Shown here: one piece after another, positions 35,702 to 45,372 of the stretch | How positions within the stretch are numbered: position 1 is the first letter of the stretch | How the letters are laid out: each line of letters opens with the position of its first letter | Source of the DNA: Bryobacteraceae bacterium | Lineage (GTDB): Bacteria; Acidobacteriota; Terriglobia; Bryobacterales; Bryobacteraceae | NCBI GenBank assembly: GCA_019748195.1 | Contig: JAIEPW010000008.1 | Coordinates: forward strand, 1-60,023 | DNA: 60,023 nt | Direction: 5' to 3' | Program-made: the position numbers and the translations under genes | Notes under the pieces: generated by a model | What the model was told of the DNA's origin: nothing | The model's input: the letters and a program-made list of their open reading frames with translations, nothing else | Database searches by the model: none

Positions 35702-35741
35702 AAAAAAAACCGCGGGGGGCCGGTAAGGGCGTCCCGCGGTT
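35702..35741 (-). terminator. Terminator of the TonB-dependent receptor gene
   Basis: On the minus strand a 9-bp stem (AACCGCGGG at 35733-35741 read on that strand, paired with 35708-35716) is followed directly by eight T (35702-35709 plus-strand A-run). It begins 22 bases after the receptor stop. Confidence 0.8.
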
Positions 35742-35763
35742 CTCACTCACGTGCGAATGGATC

Positions 35764-38700
35764 CTAGAAGATGATCCGGAGGTTGTAACGGATCACTCTG
35801 CCGCCGCCGTCCGCGATTCCCGGATTCAGGAACTGGTTTGCGGCCGAATTGAATACACTTGCCGGAACGCCGCCGGCCGCGGGAGAAAACGGACTCACGC
35901 TGCCGACCGTGTACTGCGGATGATTGAAGATGTTGAACATCTCGCCGCGAAGTTCGAAGCGCACCCGCTCGGTGAGACGGATGTTCTTGATCGCGGTGAC
36001 GTCGAAGTTGCTGATGCCCGGGGTACGCTCGGTATTGCGGCCGAGGGTTCCGGTTCGCAGCGCCGTGGTGCCGGTGTTCACCGCCAGGCCGATATACATC
36101 GCATCGGCGCGGTTGATGGGTGCGTTGTTGTTGTCCGGGTTGATGTAGCCGGTGGGGCTGGCGGCGTTCGGAACCGCGCGGACGTTGCGCTGGCCGCTCG
36201 GGTTGTAATCCGGACGGTCCAAGGCGCCGCCGAGGCCGTCGGCGTCGACGCCGTTCACGATGGTGAGCGGAACGCCGGATTCGAAAGTGGTGAGGCCAGC
36301 CAGCGACCACCCGCCCACCACGCGACCGAGGAAGCCCTGCTGCGACTTCATCCACGGAAACTCGTAGGTATAGGTAAACACGGCGCGGTGGGTGCGATCG
36401 AAGAACGACACGGCGCGATCCAGCTTCTGGCCGCCGAAGATCGAGGGCACGGCCGCCTGCTGCGGCTGGTTCACGGCGGCGACGCCAAAGACCTCGGCGG
36501 CGTTGTCGATCGCCTTGGACCAGGTGTAGCTTCCGGTCAGGCCCAGGCCGTTGCGGAAGCGGCGCATCACCATGGTCTGGAACCCATGATAATTGGAGTC
36601 CCCGCCGTTGGTCCGGGTGAGACGCTGGCCCTGCAGCGTATCCAAGCGGGGCTGGAGAATCGCACGGGGGCTGACGTTGGGGAAGGTGACGCGCATCGAG
36701 GAAGGAACCACGGGGTTCAGGTCCTCATTGATGAACAGACGGGTGCCCTTGGTGCCGACGTAGGATACGTCCAGCAGGAAGCCGCCCTGGAGCTCGCGCT
36801 GAATTCCGAAGGACCAGCGCTGGGTGTAAGGAGCGACCAGATTAGGGGATACGAACACCTGCACGTCGCTCGGCAGCGGCTCGCGGGCCGTGGTGGGGAG
36901 GGAAGTGCTGAATCCGGCGAGACCGCGCGGAGTCTGGGCGGTCGCGATGGACTGGGTGTTGGTGGAGATCAGGTTCGGCGTCGAGGTGGCTGCGTTCGAG
37001 AGGATGTTGTTGAAGAACAGGTCATAGCTCATCTGATAACCGGTTCGGATCACGCTCTTGTGATCGCCGAACAGCCATCCGAGCCAGCCGCTCTGGAACC
37101 CGGGCGAATAAGCCAGGCCCACCGTGGGAGACCAGTTGTTACGATCTTCCTGAACTCTGCTGGGCTGGCGGTAGGGTCCATCCAGCGTCTGCGGGTTCAC
37201 GTTGAACAACCCGGAGAAGCTGGTGTACCGGAGTGCGTTGATCGGCTGTCCGAGGTAGTCATACCGGACGCCGAGGGTGAGGGTCAGGTCCCGATTGACG
37301 CGCCACCGGTCCTGGAAGAAGTAACCTTGGCGGAACACTTCGGGATAGTTGGCCGGGCTGCCGAAGTCGAGAATGGCCGCGCCGTTGGCGCCGCCGAAAT
37401 CGTCCAGGAAGTTGGCGAACGCGGAGAATCCCGTCGCGTTTCCGTAAGCGTATTGGGGACGGTCCCGGTAGGGAGCCAGGTCGCGGCCCCGCTGCTTCAC
37501 CAGGTCCACGCCGCCGCGGAAGCTGTGCGAACCGCGGACCCAACTGATCGTGTTCTGCAGGGTGTAGTTGTTCTGAATGCGGCCCTGCGGGATGCCGATC
37601 GGCACGCCGATGCCGGTGAGGGGCGCTGGAAAGGTGTAGTTGGGCGCCGTAAGGGCGTCGCTAGCGGATCCATTATTGGGGAACTCGAAGCTGATGCGCG
37701 CATAGCTCAGGCGCAGTTCGTTGGTCAGCCGCGGGGAGAAGACATGGGTCTCGTTCACCACCGCGTTGATCACGGGGCTGGTGAAGCCGGTTTCGTAGCC
37801 CGGAAACACGTTGACGCCGGTGCCGCCGGTGGAGTTGGTCTGGTCGGTGCTCGCGTACCGCAGGCTCAACTGATCGTTGTTGCCGATCTTGTGATCGCCG
37901 CGGGCGATGATCTGCCGGTCGTTAAAACGGCGTCCGAGCGGGATGAGCGCGGTGCCGAACTCGACCGCGGGACGGCCAAGGCCCAACTCCTGGGTGAAGG
38001 TGCGGGAAGTGCCGACCACTCCGGTAGTGAGGCCGCGATAGACCTCCAGGAAGCGGTTCGAGCGGTTGGGGAACAGGCTGTTCAGGGTGGCCCATCCGTT
38101 CGCCGTCGGCGTCACCAGGTTGCGTAGCGCGGAGTTGCGCTGGATCTGCTCATGGTAGCCGAAGAAAAAGAACGTGCGGTCCTTGATGATTGGGCCGCCG
38201 AAGGTGCCGCCCCACCACTGCTCCGTGCCGGCCGGCGGACGCCCGCGCTGCTGGATCTCAGCGGACTGCGACTGCAGGCTGGTGATGGCGTCGTCGAAGG
38301 TGGAGTCCAAAATGTAGAAGCCCGTTCCATGGAACTGGTTGGTTCCACCGCGGGTGACGGTGTTGACGACGGCGCCGCCGGCGCGGCCGAACTCGGCGTC
38401 GAAATTCGAGGTCTGGACGCTGACTTCCGCAACCGCATCGGGGTTGCGGATCTGCAACGCCTGGCCCGCGATTCCGGTGTCGTTGTTATCGGTTCCGTCG
38501 ATCATGAAGTTGTTGGCCCGGCCGCGGCTGCCGTTCACCGAGAAGGTGCCGACGCCGAACCCGAAACGGTTGGTGGAAACGCCCGGCAGGGTCAGCGCCA
38601 GCAACGCCGGGTTGCGGCCCGCCAGGGGCAGGTCCACCGCCTGCTGGGTACTGATGTTGCCGCCGCGGACCGCGCTTTCGGTCTGCAATACGGCCTGCAC

Positions 38701-39054
38701 TTCCGCGGTGACCTCAACGGTGGTGGAAGTCTGGCCGACCTCCATCTTCACGTCCAGGTTGCTGGTCTGGCCGGCTTGCACCGGCAGGCCGCGGCGCACA
38801 AACGTGGTGAAGCCCTGGTTGGAGACGGTGATGGTGTAATCGCCGAGTTCCACCGCGTCAAAACGATAGACGCCGCTTTCCGTGGTGGACGTGACGCGAT
38901 CCACGTTGGTGAGTTGATTACGAAGTTCGACTTTGGCGCCGGGGATTCCGGCTCCGGTTTGATCGGTTACAACGCCCGTTACCGTGCCGCGGCTGGTTTG
39001 GCCCAGCAGCGCAGTGGTAGCGAGTAAAAGCAAAGCGAGACTTTTTTTACTCAA
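35764..39054 (-). CDS. Oar-like TonB-dependent receptor with carboxypeptidase-regulatory domain
   Basis: About 1,096 residues. I start at TTG 39054 (then SKKSLALLLLATTALLGQ, a signal peptide) because GGAGG lies four bases upstream; no ATG fits. Domains: CarboxypepD_reg-like beta sandwich (about 22-110), plug (about 115-330, with NFMIDGTDNNDTG), and a long 22-strand-type barrel ending in the outer-membrane Phe (LRIIF). Such receptors, abundant in Acidobacteria, take up large ligands or act in surface interaction. No TonB or ligand genes are adjacent. A strong terminator follows. Confidence 0.92.
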   Translation of the reverse strand: MSKKSLALLLLATTALLGQTSRGTVTGVVTDQTGAGIPGAKVELRNQLTNVDRVTSTTESGVYRFDAVELGDYTITVSNQGFTTFVRRGLPVQAGQTSNLDVKMEVGQTSTTVEVTAEVQAVLQTESAVRGGNISTQQAVDLPLAGRNPALLALTLPGVSTNRFGFGVGTFSVNGSRGRANNFMIDGTDNNDTGIAGQALQIRNPDAVAEVSVQTSNFDAEFGRAGGAVVNTVTRGGTNQFHGTGFYILDSTFDDAITSLQSQSAEIQQRGRPPAGTEQWWGGTFGGPIIKDRTFFFFGYHEQIQRNSALRNLVTPTANGWATLNSLFPNRSNRFLEVYRGLTTGVVGTSRTFTQELGLGRPAVEFGTALIPLGRRFNDRQIIARGDHKIGNNDQLSLRYASTDQTNSTGGTGVNVFPGYETGFTSPVINAVVNETHVFSPRLTNELRLSYARISFEFPNNGSASDALTAPNYTFPAPLTGIGVPIGIPQGRIQNNYTLQNTISWVRGSHSFRGGVDLVKQRGRDLAPYRDRPQYAYGNATGFSAFANFLDDFGGANGAAILDFGSPANYPEVFRQGYFFQDRWRVNRDLTLTLGVRYDYLGQPINALRYTSFSGLFNVNPQTLDGPYRQPSRVQEDRNNWSPTVGLAYSPGFQSGWLGWLFGDHKSVIRTGYQMSYDLFFNNILSNAATSTPNLISTNTQSIATAQTPRGLAGFSTSLPTTAREPLPSDVQVFVSPNLVAPYTQRWSFGIQRELQGGFLLDVSYVGTKGTRLFINEDLNPVVPSSMRVTFPNVSPRAILQPRLDTLQGQRLTRTNGGDSNYHGFQTMVMRRFRNGLGLTGSYTWSKAIDNAAEVFGVAAVNQPQQAAVPSIFGGQKLDRAVSFFDRTHRAVFTYTYEFPWMKSQQGFLGRVVGGWSLAGLTTFESGVPLTIVNGVDADGLGGALDRPDYNPSGQRNVRAVPNAASPTGYINPDNNNAPINRADAMYIGLAVNTGTTALRTGTLGRNTERTPGISNFDVTAIKNIRLTERVRFELRGEMFNIFNHPQYTVGSVSPFSPAAGGVPASVFNSAANQFLNPGIADGGGRVIRYNLRIIF

Positions 39055-39192
39055 GGTTCCTCCCCTGCGAGTCCGGGAAAGACGTTGGTGACGAAGCCCT
39101 CCCCGGGATGCAGCTTTGTTAGCAGCATGGACGCTGCGGAACCGCGAAGTCGATCCCCTTGGGGTGAACCAGCATTTTTGGAGGGCGAAAAG

Positions 39193-39206
39193 CGTCCTGT
39201 AGGACG
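39193..39206. promoter_or_regulatory. Short palindrome between the receptor gene and aminotransferase gene
   Basis: CGTCCT-GT-AGGACG in the 257-base divergent gap between two genes. Candidate operator only. Nearer the aminotransferase start, TATGAT (39294-39299) resembles a -10 box but has no clear -35. Confidence 0.25.
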
Positions 39207-39311
39207 ATGGCCTGGCTAAAGTGCACAAAATCAATCGTTTCGGGCAACCCCACCGTAGAGTGGTGCTGATGTGGCGGTGAGTACGAGATCGGATATGATA
39301 AAAGCAAGCCG

Positions 39312-40418
39312 ATGCGCCTGGTCCCTCCCTATATCGAGACTCTGAGCCCCTATGTGGCGGGCCGCAGCATAGAAGAAGTGAAGCGTGAGTTCGGGCTGGA
39401 GCGGGTCATCAAACTGGCGTCGAACGAGAATCCGCTGGGAACTTCGCCCCTGGCCATGCAGGCGATGCATGACGCGATCCACGATCTGAACCTTTATCCG
39501 GACGGCGGTCTGCGGTTGCGGCAGGTGCTTGCGGATCAGTACGAGCTGAAGGTGGAGAACGTGATCACGGGATCCGGCTCGGAAGGCATCATGTCGAATA
39601 TCATCCGCACGTTCCTGTGCGATGACGACGAGGTGCTGACCACGGAGGCGGCGTTCATCGGGTTTCAGGTGATTGCGAAGGGCCGCGGCGTGGCATATCG
39701 AACGGTTCCCTACCGGAACTGGCACTACGACCTGGAAGCTCTGGCGGCGGCTATCAACGACAAGACGAAGATCATCTACCTGGCGAATCCGAACAACCCG
39801 ACGGGAAGCATCTTCACGCGGCACGAGTTCGAAGAGTTCTACAAGCATGTGCCGGAGCGCGTGCTGATCATTTTGGACGAGGCGTACTTCGAATATGCGG
39901 CGGCGAATCCGCGTTTCCCGGATTCGATGCACTATCGCTACGACAACGTGATCACGCTGCGGACCTTTTCGAAGGTGTACGGGTTGGCGGCGGTCCGGAT
40001 CGGTTACGGCTTCGCGCACGGGGATCTGATTCGCAACCTGCTCAAGGTGAAGCTCCCGTTCGAGCCGGGCACGATCGCGACGGCGGCTGGGATCGCCGCG
40101 CTGGGCGATCAGGAGTTCCTGCACCGGACGCTGGAAGTGAACGCGCGCGGGCTCCGGTTGTTGTCGCAGGGCTTGAAGGACCTGGGGTTCACGGTTGTGC
40201 CGTCGCAGGCGAATTTCGTGATGGTTCCGCTTGCGAGCGAGGATCAGGTGAACCGGATCACGCTGGAACTGCTGAAGAAGGGCGTAATCGTGCGCCCGCT
40301 GAAGGCGTTCGGCCTGCCCCACTGCCTGCGGGTGTCCACCGGGACGAACGAGGAGACTCAAACATTCCTGGACGAGATCAGCAAGATCGCGATGAAGGAG
40401 GAGATATGCCACAGCTAG
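39312..40418 (+). CDS. Class I/II aminotransferase, HisC-like, probably for aromatic amino acids
   Basis: 368 residues with histidinol-phosphate aminotransferase features: KLASNENPLGTSP, NPNNPTGSIF, ILDEAYFEY, and PLP-lysine K221 in TFSKVYGLAAVRIGYG. HisC and aromatic aminotransferases overlap in sequence and activity. Its last 13 bases overlap the HPPD gene, and no other his gene is near, so transamination of tyrosine to 4-hydroxyphenylpyruvate is the better contextual guess. I leave the symbol blank for that reason. Confidence 0.88.
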   Translation: MRLVPPYIETLSPYVAGRSIEEVKREFGLERVIKLASNENPLGTSPLAMQAMHDAIHDLNLYPDGGLRLRQVLADQYELKVENVITGSGSEGIMSNIIRTFLCDDDEVLTTEAAFIGFQVIAKGRGVAYRTVPYRNWHYDLEALAAAINDKTKIIYLANPNNPTGSIFTRHEFEEFYKHVPERVLIILDEAYFEYAAANPRFPDSMHYRYDNVITLRTFSKVYGLAAVRIGYGFAHGDLIRNLLKVKLPFEPGTIATAAGIAALGDQEFLHRTLEVNARGLRLLSQGLKDLGFTVVPSQANFVMVPLASEDQVNRITLELLKKGVIVRPLKAFGLPHCLRVSTGTNEETQTFLDEISKIAMKEEICHS

Positions 40419-41536
40419 CCGCGGAACACACCCCGGACACAGTGAAGGACTTTCTGCCCATCAACGGCACGGATTACGTCGAGTTCTACGTCGGCAACGC
40501 CAAACAGGCGTCGTACTTTTATCGCGCGGCGTTCGGCATGAGCCTGGTGGGATACGCCGGGCCGGAGACGGGAATGCGGGATCGGGCCTCCTACGTGCTG
40601 CAGCAGAACAAAATCCGTTTTGTGCTGACCACGCCGCTGCGTCCGGAGGGCTTCGTCGCGGATCACGTATACAAGCATGGCGACGGTGTCCGCGATATCG
40701 CGCTGTGGGTCGACGACGCCGAGTCCGCCTGGCGGGAGACCACGTCCCGAGGAGCGGTGAGCGTGCGCAAGCCGGAGGTCCTTCGCGACGACCACGGCGA
40801 GGTGAAGATCGCGGCCATCCAGATCTACGGCGACACGATTCACTCCTTTGTCGAGCGCCGGAACTACGGCGGCGTCTTCCTGCCGGGCTTCGTTGCCGTA
40901 GGGCAACCGGACCCGGTCGCGCGGCCCGTGGGCCTGCTGGTGGTGGATCACATGGTGGGCAACGTCGGCTGGGGCGAAATGAACACCTGGGTGGAGTTCT
41001 ATGAGAAGGTCATGGGCTTCCGCATGTTCAAGAGCTTCGATGACAAGGACATCTCCACCGAATACACGGCTTTGATGTCGAAGGTGATGTCCAACGGGAA
41101 TGAACGGATCAAGTTCCCGATCAACGAACCAGCCCAGGGTAAGAAGAAATCGCAGATTGAAGAGTATGTGGAGTTCTACCGGGGCGCCGGCGTGCAGCAC
41201 ATCGCGCTGTTGACCGGTGACATCCTGCGGACGGTGGCCCAGCTTCGCGATCAAGGGGTGGAGTTCCTGCGCGTTCCCACCACCTACTACCAGGAGCTGC
41301 AGGGTCGCGTCGGCAAGATCGACGAGCCGGTGGACAAGCTGGCTGAGCTCGGCATCCTGGTGGATCGCGATGAGGATGGCTACTTGCTGCAGATCTTCAC
41401 CAAGCCGGTTGAGGATCGCCCGACGGTGTTCTACGAGATCATCCAGCGCAAGGGCGCTCGAAGCTTTGGCAAGGGGAATTTCAAGGCGCTGTTCGAAGCG
41501 ATCGAACGCGAGCAAGCGGCTCGGGGCAATCTGTAA
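40406..41536 (+). CDS. hppD: 4-Hydroxyphenylpyruvate dioxygenase
   Basis: Converts 4-hydroxyphenylpyruvate and O2 to homogentisate in tyrosine breakdown. 376 residues, two VOC-type halves. The Fe(II) ligands are all present: H182 (VVDHMVGNV), H265 (GVQHIAL) and E344 (VFYEIIQRKG). The C-terminal GxGNFKALFEAIE helix is intact. AGGAGGAGAT directly precedes the ATG within the upstream gene, giving coupled translation. Downstream homogentisate genes are not in the window. Confidence 0.96.
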   Translation: MPQLAAEHTPDTVKDFLPINGTDYVEFYVGNAKQASYFYRAAFGMSLVGYAGPETGMRDRASYVLQQNKIRFVLTTPLRPEGFVADHVYKHGDGVRDIALWVDDAESAWRETTSRGAVSVRKPEVLRDDHGEVKIAAIQIYGDTIHSFVERRNYGGVFLPGFVAVGQPDPVARPVGLLVVDHMVGNVGWGEMNTWVEFYEKVMGFRMFKSFDDKDISTEYTALMSKVMSNGNERIKFPINEPAQGKKKSQIEEYVEFYRGAGVQHIALLTGDILRTVAQLRDQGVEFLRVPTTYYQELQGRVGKIDEPVDKLAELGILVDRDEDGYLLQIFTKPVEDRPTVFYEIIQRKGARSFGKGNFKALFEAIEREQAARGNL

Positions 41537-41673
41537 GCCGTTAGAGGAACGCCTTAGCACCCAACTAGGGATGGGAGCATATCGGCATTCCTCTCAGACA
41601 AAACTGTCATTGAGACTAAAAACGGACTCACTCTACCATCCCCATAGGCCCCAAAAGGACCGTGTGGCGAACG

Positions 41674-42318
41674 ATGAGAGTGATTCCCAAGTGCGTGTGG
41701 GTTGCTATGGCGGCCGTGACGGCCCTGCCAGCGGCGTCGCATCGCATCTCGTTCAATCACGACATCGTCAATCCGCGGCCCAACTTCTTCAACAGTACCG
41801 ACAGCGAGATGGTCCTGTTTTCCGCCTCGCAAGGGGCCGATTTGCGAATTCTGAATCCAGGCGTCCAGGGTAACGGCACCAACGGGCTGGCTGTTTTCGG
41901 CGACACGCCGGGTCACCTCATCCTTCATTTCCGCTCGTTGGCATCGGGCGTTTCGATGAAAGTCGGCAACGACGAGCAGATGCCAGGGGGGTACGGGCGC
42001 ATGGTGGCCAGACTCATCCTGTATCGCGGCGACGTCAAGGTGGGCCAAGTCGAGCTGTTGTTGAACTGCGACGATCGCTTGAACCAGACGATTTCCTTTG
42101 AAGCCGGCGACGGCGAATTCTTCGACCGCGCCGAACTGATGTACGCCTACGAGTTTGGAGGCGGCGTGGACCTGATCGAATACATCGACGACGTGGATTT
42201 CATGCTGGTAGCGGGCGACGCCCTGGGGACGCCGGAACCGGGCACGGCGATGCTGTTGGGCGCCGGGCTGCTGCTGATGGGAATCGCCGGGCGGCGACGG
42301 AGATCACTCCGCTCGTAA
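41674..42318 (+). CDS. PEP-CTERM sorting-domain protein
   Basis: 214 residues: signal peptide (about 1-21), a beta-rich body with no recognised domain, then a C-terminal tail with TPEPGTAM (PEP at 187-189), a hydrophobic helix (about 190-206) and RRRR, the full PEP-CTERM pattern. Such proteins are processed by exosortase and linked to exopolysaccharide; no exosortase gene is in the window. GTG 41662 is an alternative start. The end overlaps the convergent permease gene by 15 bases. Confidence 0.85.
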   Translation: MRVIPKCVWVAMAAVTALPAASHRISFNHDIVNPRPNFFNSTDSEMVLFSASQGADLRILNPGVQGNGTNGLAVFGDTPGHLILHFRSLASGVSMKVGNDEQMPGGYGRMVARLILYRGDVKVGQVELLLNCDDRLNQTISFEAGDGEFFDRAELMYAYEFGGGVDLIEYIDDVDFMLVAGDALGTPEPGTAMLLGAGLLLMGIAGRRRRSLRS

Positions 42319-44955
42319 CGCTTCCGAAGGATCGGTCCGGGACGCACGGAACGCGGGGGCGGCCGCGGCGGCGATCGCCGCGAGGCCCAGAAGAAGCGCT
42401 ACCGTGACCAAAGTGATCGGATCTCCGGTTTCCGTCTGGAACAGCATCGATTTCAGGAAGCGGGCCAAGCCGGTGGCGGCGAGCACGCCCAGAGCCACTC
42501 CCAGAACCGCCAGTCTCATGGCCGATCCGAGAATCATGCCCAGGATATTGGCGCGGGTCGCGCCAAGCGCGATACGAATGCCAAGCTCCGGCCGGCGGGC
42601 GCTGGTATTGAAGCTGATCAGGCCGTAGATCCCGATAAAAGCGATGCCCAGCGCTGCGGCGGCGAACACGCCCAGCAGAATCAGGTAAAAGCGCCGCTCG
42701 CCGGTGGACCGGGAGATGAGTTGCTCACCGGTGAAGACGGTTGTGAACGGCTGGTCGCGACTGATGCTCCAAATGCGCTCCTTGATAGCCGACGTCAATG
42801 CCGCGGGATCGCCCGAGGCGCGTGCGACGTAGGTCAGGCTGCCGTTCGGATTCTGCGGGTAATGAAGATAGATCTCAGGGTTCGGATCGCGATCCAGGTT
42901 GAGCTGCCGGACGTCGCCAACCAGGCCGACAATCTCGCATTCGCCGGGTTTGCCGTCCTTATCGCGCTTAAACACCAACAGCAGGCGCCGGCCAACGGGG
43001 TCCTCCCCCGGGAAGAACCTGCGAGCGAGGGTTTCGTTCACCATCACACGGCAAGCCGCTTTTTCGTGATCGGCCTCGGTGAACCAGCGTCCCCGGCGGA
43101 GGGGTACACCCATGGTTTGAAAGTAGCCGGTGCTGACCGTGGTGTGATCGGCGGTGATCTCCTCGCCGGGGCTTGCGGGACGGCCCGGGATCTGGAAGCC
43201 GGCGTTCACATTGATCGCGTTGGGATGGAGTGGCAGCGCGGTCACCACGGCAGCCGACGTCACTCCGGGCAAGCCGCGCACCAGCTCCAAGGTCTGTTCG
43301 ACGAATTGGATTCGCCGTTCGGCCGTGACGGCGCGCTTCCAGATGTGGGCCTCCAGGGTCACAATGCGCTCGGGGCGGAAGCCGGGATCGATCATCAGAA
43401 GTTGAAACAGGCTTCGGCCGAGAATCCCAGCGCCGCTGAGGAGTGTGACCGCCGCGGCGATCTGCACCACGGCGAGAGACCCGCGCAGGAAGTGCCGCGA
43501 TCTCGAGCCACTGGCCCCGCGAGCGCGGCCGGCCGCCACGTCCGTATCGCGAAGGGCCGGAAGCAGGGTGCACACGGCAGAGGTGAGTACGCATAGCAGC
43601 AGTGAGTAGCCTAGGACGGCCCCGTTCAAGCCGGCATGTTCCAGCCTGGGGATACTGCCGGGATCCAGCTTTTTCATTCCCAGGACACCCCAGTGGGCCA
43701 GGGCAATTCCCAAGGTTCCGCCGGCGAACGCCAGCAGGCAGACTTCGGTGAAGAGCTGGCGCGCCAGGCGGCCGCGGGTTGCTCCCAAGGCGGCGCGCAT
43801 GGCGAATTCCTGCCCGCGCCCCGCCCCCCGCGCCAGAAGCAGGTTCGCGACATTGGCGCAGGCGATGAGCAGCACGAACGCAACCGCCCCCATCAGCATC
43901 AGCAGCGCGGGGCGAACGGTCCCGAACACCTCCTCCTGGTATTGCTTCACCAGCACTCCGGAGGACCGGTTGGAGCGTGGATGCTCCCGCGCGAGCTCGG
44001 CGGCGATGCGGCGCATCTCCTGTTGGGCGATGCCGATGGTTGCGTCCGGTTTCAGGCGGGCGACCACCGTCCGGTAATTCGCGAACCGGTCCTTGGTGTC
44101 GGCTTCGCTCGGAACACGTGGAGCCAGCAGATCCTTCTCCCCGAGCTGGGCTTCGGGCGGCATTACCCCCACCACCATCATTGGTCTGCCACGGAGAATT
44201 ACCCTTCGCCCTACAACGGCGGGGTCCGCGCCGAATCGCTGCCGCCACAAGGCATGTCCGAGGATGACGACGTTCGACGATCCCTGCAGGTAGCGGTCGT
44301 CGGAAGCGCGGCGGAAGTCCTGCGGCTCGAACGACCGTCCTAGCATGGGACGCACCCCCAGGGCATCGAAGAACTGGTCCGTGACCAGCCACGACGAATA
44401 GCTCTCCGGCTCGCCGTCCCCGGTGAGCTCGTGACCATAGGGTTCGGCCAGCGCCATCGCGGAGAAGACGCGGTTGCGGTCGCGCCAGTCCAGGAAATTC
44501 GCCACCGACACTTCTTCCTTCAATCCGCCCTTGGACTCATCCGTTTGCCACAGGAACACCAGGCGGGCTGGATCGCCGTACGGGAGCTTCCGCAGCAGGA
44601 CGCCGTGCAGGACGCTGAACACCGCGGCGTTCGCGCCGATGCCCAGCGCGATGGTCAGCACGGCCGCGAAGGTGAAGCTGGGGTTCCGTCTCAACATGCG
44701 CCAGGCGAAGCGCAGGTCCTGTCCGCTCTCGTCGAGGAACGGGAGCCGTTGCCGTTCGCGGTATTGCTCCCGCAGAGCGGTCGTGTTGCCAAAGTCCCGT
44801 CTGGCCCGGTCCAGCGCCTCCGCTTCGCTCACGCCGGCGCGGCGATAGTCCGCGGCCAGCATCTGGAGGTGAAAGTCGATTTCACCCGAGACATCGTCCC
44901 CCTTGCGAAAGGAGGCGCGAAGCCGGGACACAAACGCGCGAATACCTGCCAACAT
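42304..44955 (-). CDS. ADOP-type ABC permease (duplicated FtsX/MacB)
   Basis: 883 residues. An N-terminal soluble stretch (1-80, EIDFHLQMLAADYRRAGVS) is typical of Acidobacterial duplicated orphan permeases. Two MacB periplasmic/FtsX modules follow: helix at about 95-115 (FTFAAVLTIALGIGANAAVFS), a large periplasmic part, three helices near 355-460, then a second periplasmic part and three C-terminal helices ending TDPSEALRAE. These permeases usually lack a linked ATPase, as here. The PadR gene 14 bases upstream is the usual partner. GGAGG precedes ATG 44955. Confidence 0.92.
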   Translation of the reverse strand: MLAGIRAFVSRLRASFRKGDDVSGEIDFHLQMLAADYRRAGVSEAEALDRARRDFGNTTALREQYRERQRLPFLDESGQDLRFAWRMLRRNPSFTFAAVLTIALGIGANAAVFSVLHGVLLRKLPYGDPARLVFLWQTDESKGGLKEEVSVANFLDWRDRNRVFSAMALAEPYGHELTGDGEPESYSSWLVTDQFFDALGVRPMLGRSFEPQDFRRASDDRYLQGSSNVVILGHALWRQRFGADPAVVGRRVILRGRPMMVVGVMPPEAQLGEKDLLAPRVPSEADTKDRFANYRTVVARLKPDATIGIAQQEMRRIAAELAREHPRSNRSSGVLVKQYQEEVFGTVRPALLMLMGAVAFVLLIACANVANLLLARGAGRGQEFAMRAALGATRGRLARQLFTEVCLLAFAGGTLGIALAHWGVLGMKKLDPGSIPRLEHAGLNGAVLGYSLLLCVLTSAVCTLLPALRDTDVAAGRARGASGSRSRHFLRGSLAVVQIAAAVTLLSGAGILGRSLFQLLMIDPGFRPERIVTLEAHIWKRAVTAERRIQFVEQTLELVRGLPGVTSAAVVTALPLHPNAINVNAGFQIPGRPASPGEEITADHTTVSTGYFQTMGVPLRRGRWFTEADHEKAACRVMVNETLARRFFPGEDPVGRRLLLVFKRDKDGKPGECEIVGLVGDVRQLNLDRDPNPEIYLHYPQNPNGSLTYVARASGDPAALTSAIKERIWSISRDQPFTTVFTGEQLISRSTGERRFYLILLGVFAAAALGIAFIGIYGLISFNTSARRPELGIRIALGATRANILGMILGSAMRLAVLGVALGVLAATGLARFLKSMLFQTETGDPITLVTVALLLGLAAIAAAAAPAFRASRTDPSEALRAE

Positions 44956-44969
44956 GGGCGCCCTCCGGA

Positions 44970-45305
44970 TCAGGATGTCGCAGCCAGAAGTTTCTTGATC
45001 GCCCCGGAGACCCTCTCCCAGTTCTCCGTTTCCTCGGCAAGTTGGGACTTGCCGGCGGCGGTGATCGAATAATACTTCGCGCGGCGGTTGTTGTCCGAAA
45101 TTCCCCATTCGGAACGGATCCAGCCGTTCTGCTCCAGGCGCAGCAGGGCCGGATACAGCGACCCCTGGTTCACCTGAAGCACGTCCTTCGAGATCTGCTG
45201 GATGCGTTGCGCGATGCCATAGCCGTGCCGGGGTCCGAGCGTGAGGATCCGAAGCACAATCAAATCAAGGGTTCCCTGCAACAGGTCGGATTTCGGGTCA
45301 GGCAT
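44970..45305 (-). CDS. PadR-family transcriptional regulator
   Basis: 111 residues. Winged-helix PadR N-terminus: LLQGTLDLIVLRILTLGPRHGYGI, the recognition region QGSLYPALLRLEQNGWIRSEW and wing NNRRAKYYSITAAG. It is the short one-domain type with a brief C-terminal helix. It lies directly upstream of the ADOP permease and probably represses this two-gene operon. A palindrome overlapping the predicted -10 box of its own promoter supports autoregulation. Confidence 0.93.
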   Translation of the reverse strand: MPDPKSDLLQGTLDLIVLRILTLGPRHGYGIAQRIQQISKDVLQVNQGSLYPALLRLEQNGWIRSEWGISDNNRRAKYYSITAAGKSQLAEETENWERVSGAIKKLLAATS

Positions 45306-45315
45306 GGCTTCCTGT

Positions 45316-45348
45316 AGACAGGCTAGAGATGTCTCTGTAGATTGTCAA
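45316..45348 (-). promoter_or_regulatory. Promoter and operator of the padR-permease operon
   Basis: Minus strand: perfect TTGACA (45343-45348), a 17-base spacer and TAGCCT (45320-45325, weak -10). The inverted repeat AGACA-N9-TGTCT (45316-45334) covers the -10 region, a sensible place for PadR repression. The start codon is at 45305. Confidence 0.5.
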
Positions 45349-45372
45349 CAGGAATGTGGCGAAAACGCCTCC

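Noticed and set aside
41540-41598. Imperfect inverted repeat after hppD (AGAGGAACGCC / GGCATTCCTCT)
   Set aside because: Long loop, one mismatch and no T-run; too weak to call a terminator.
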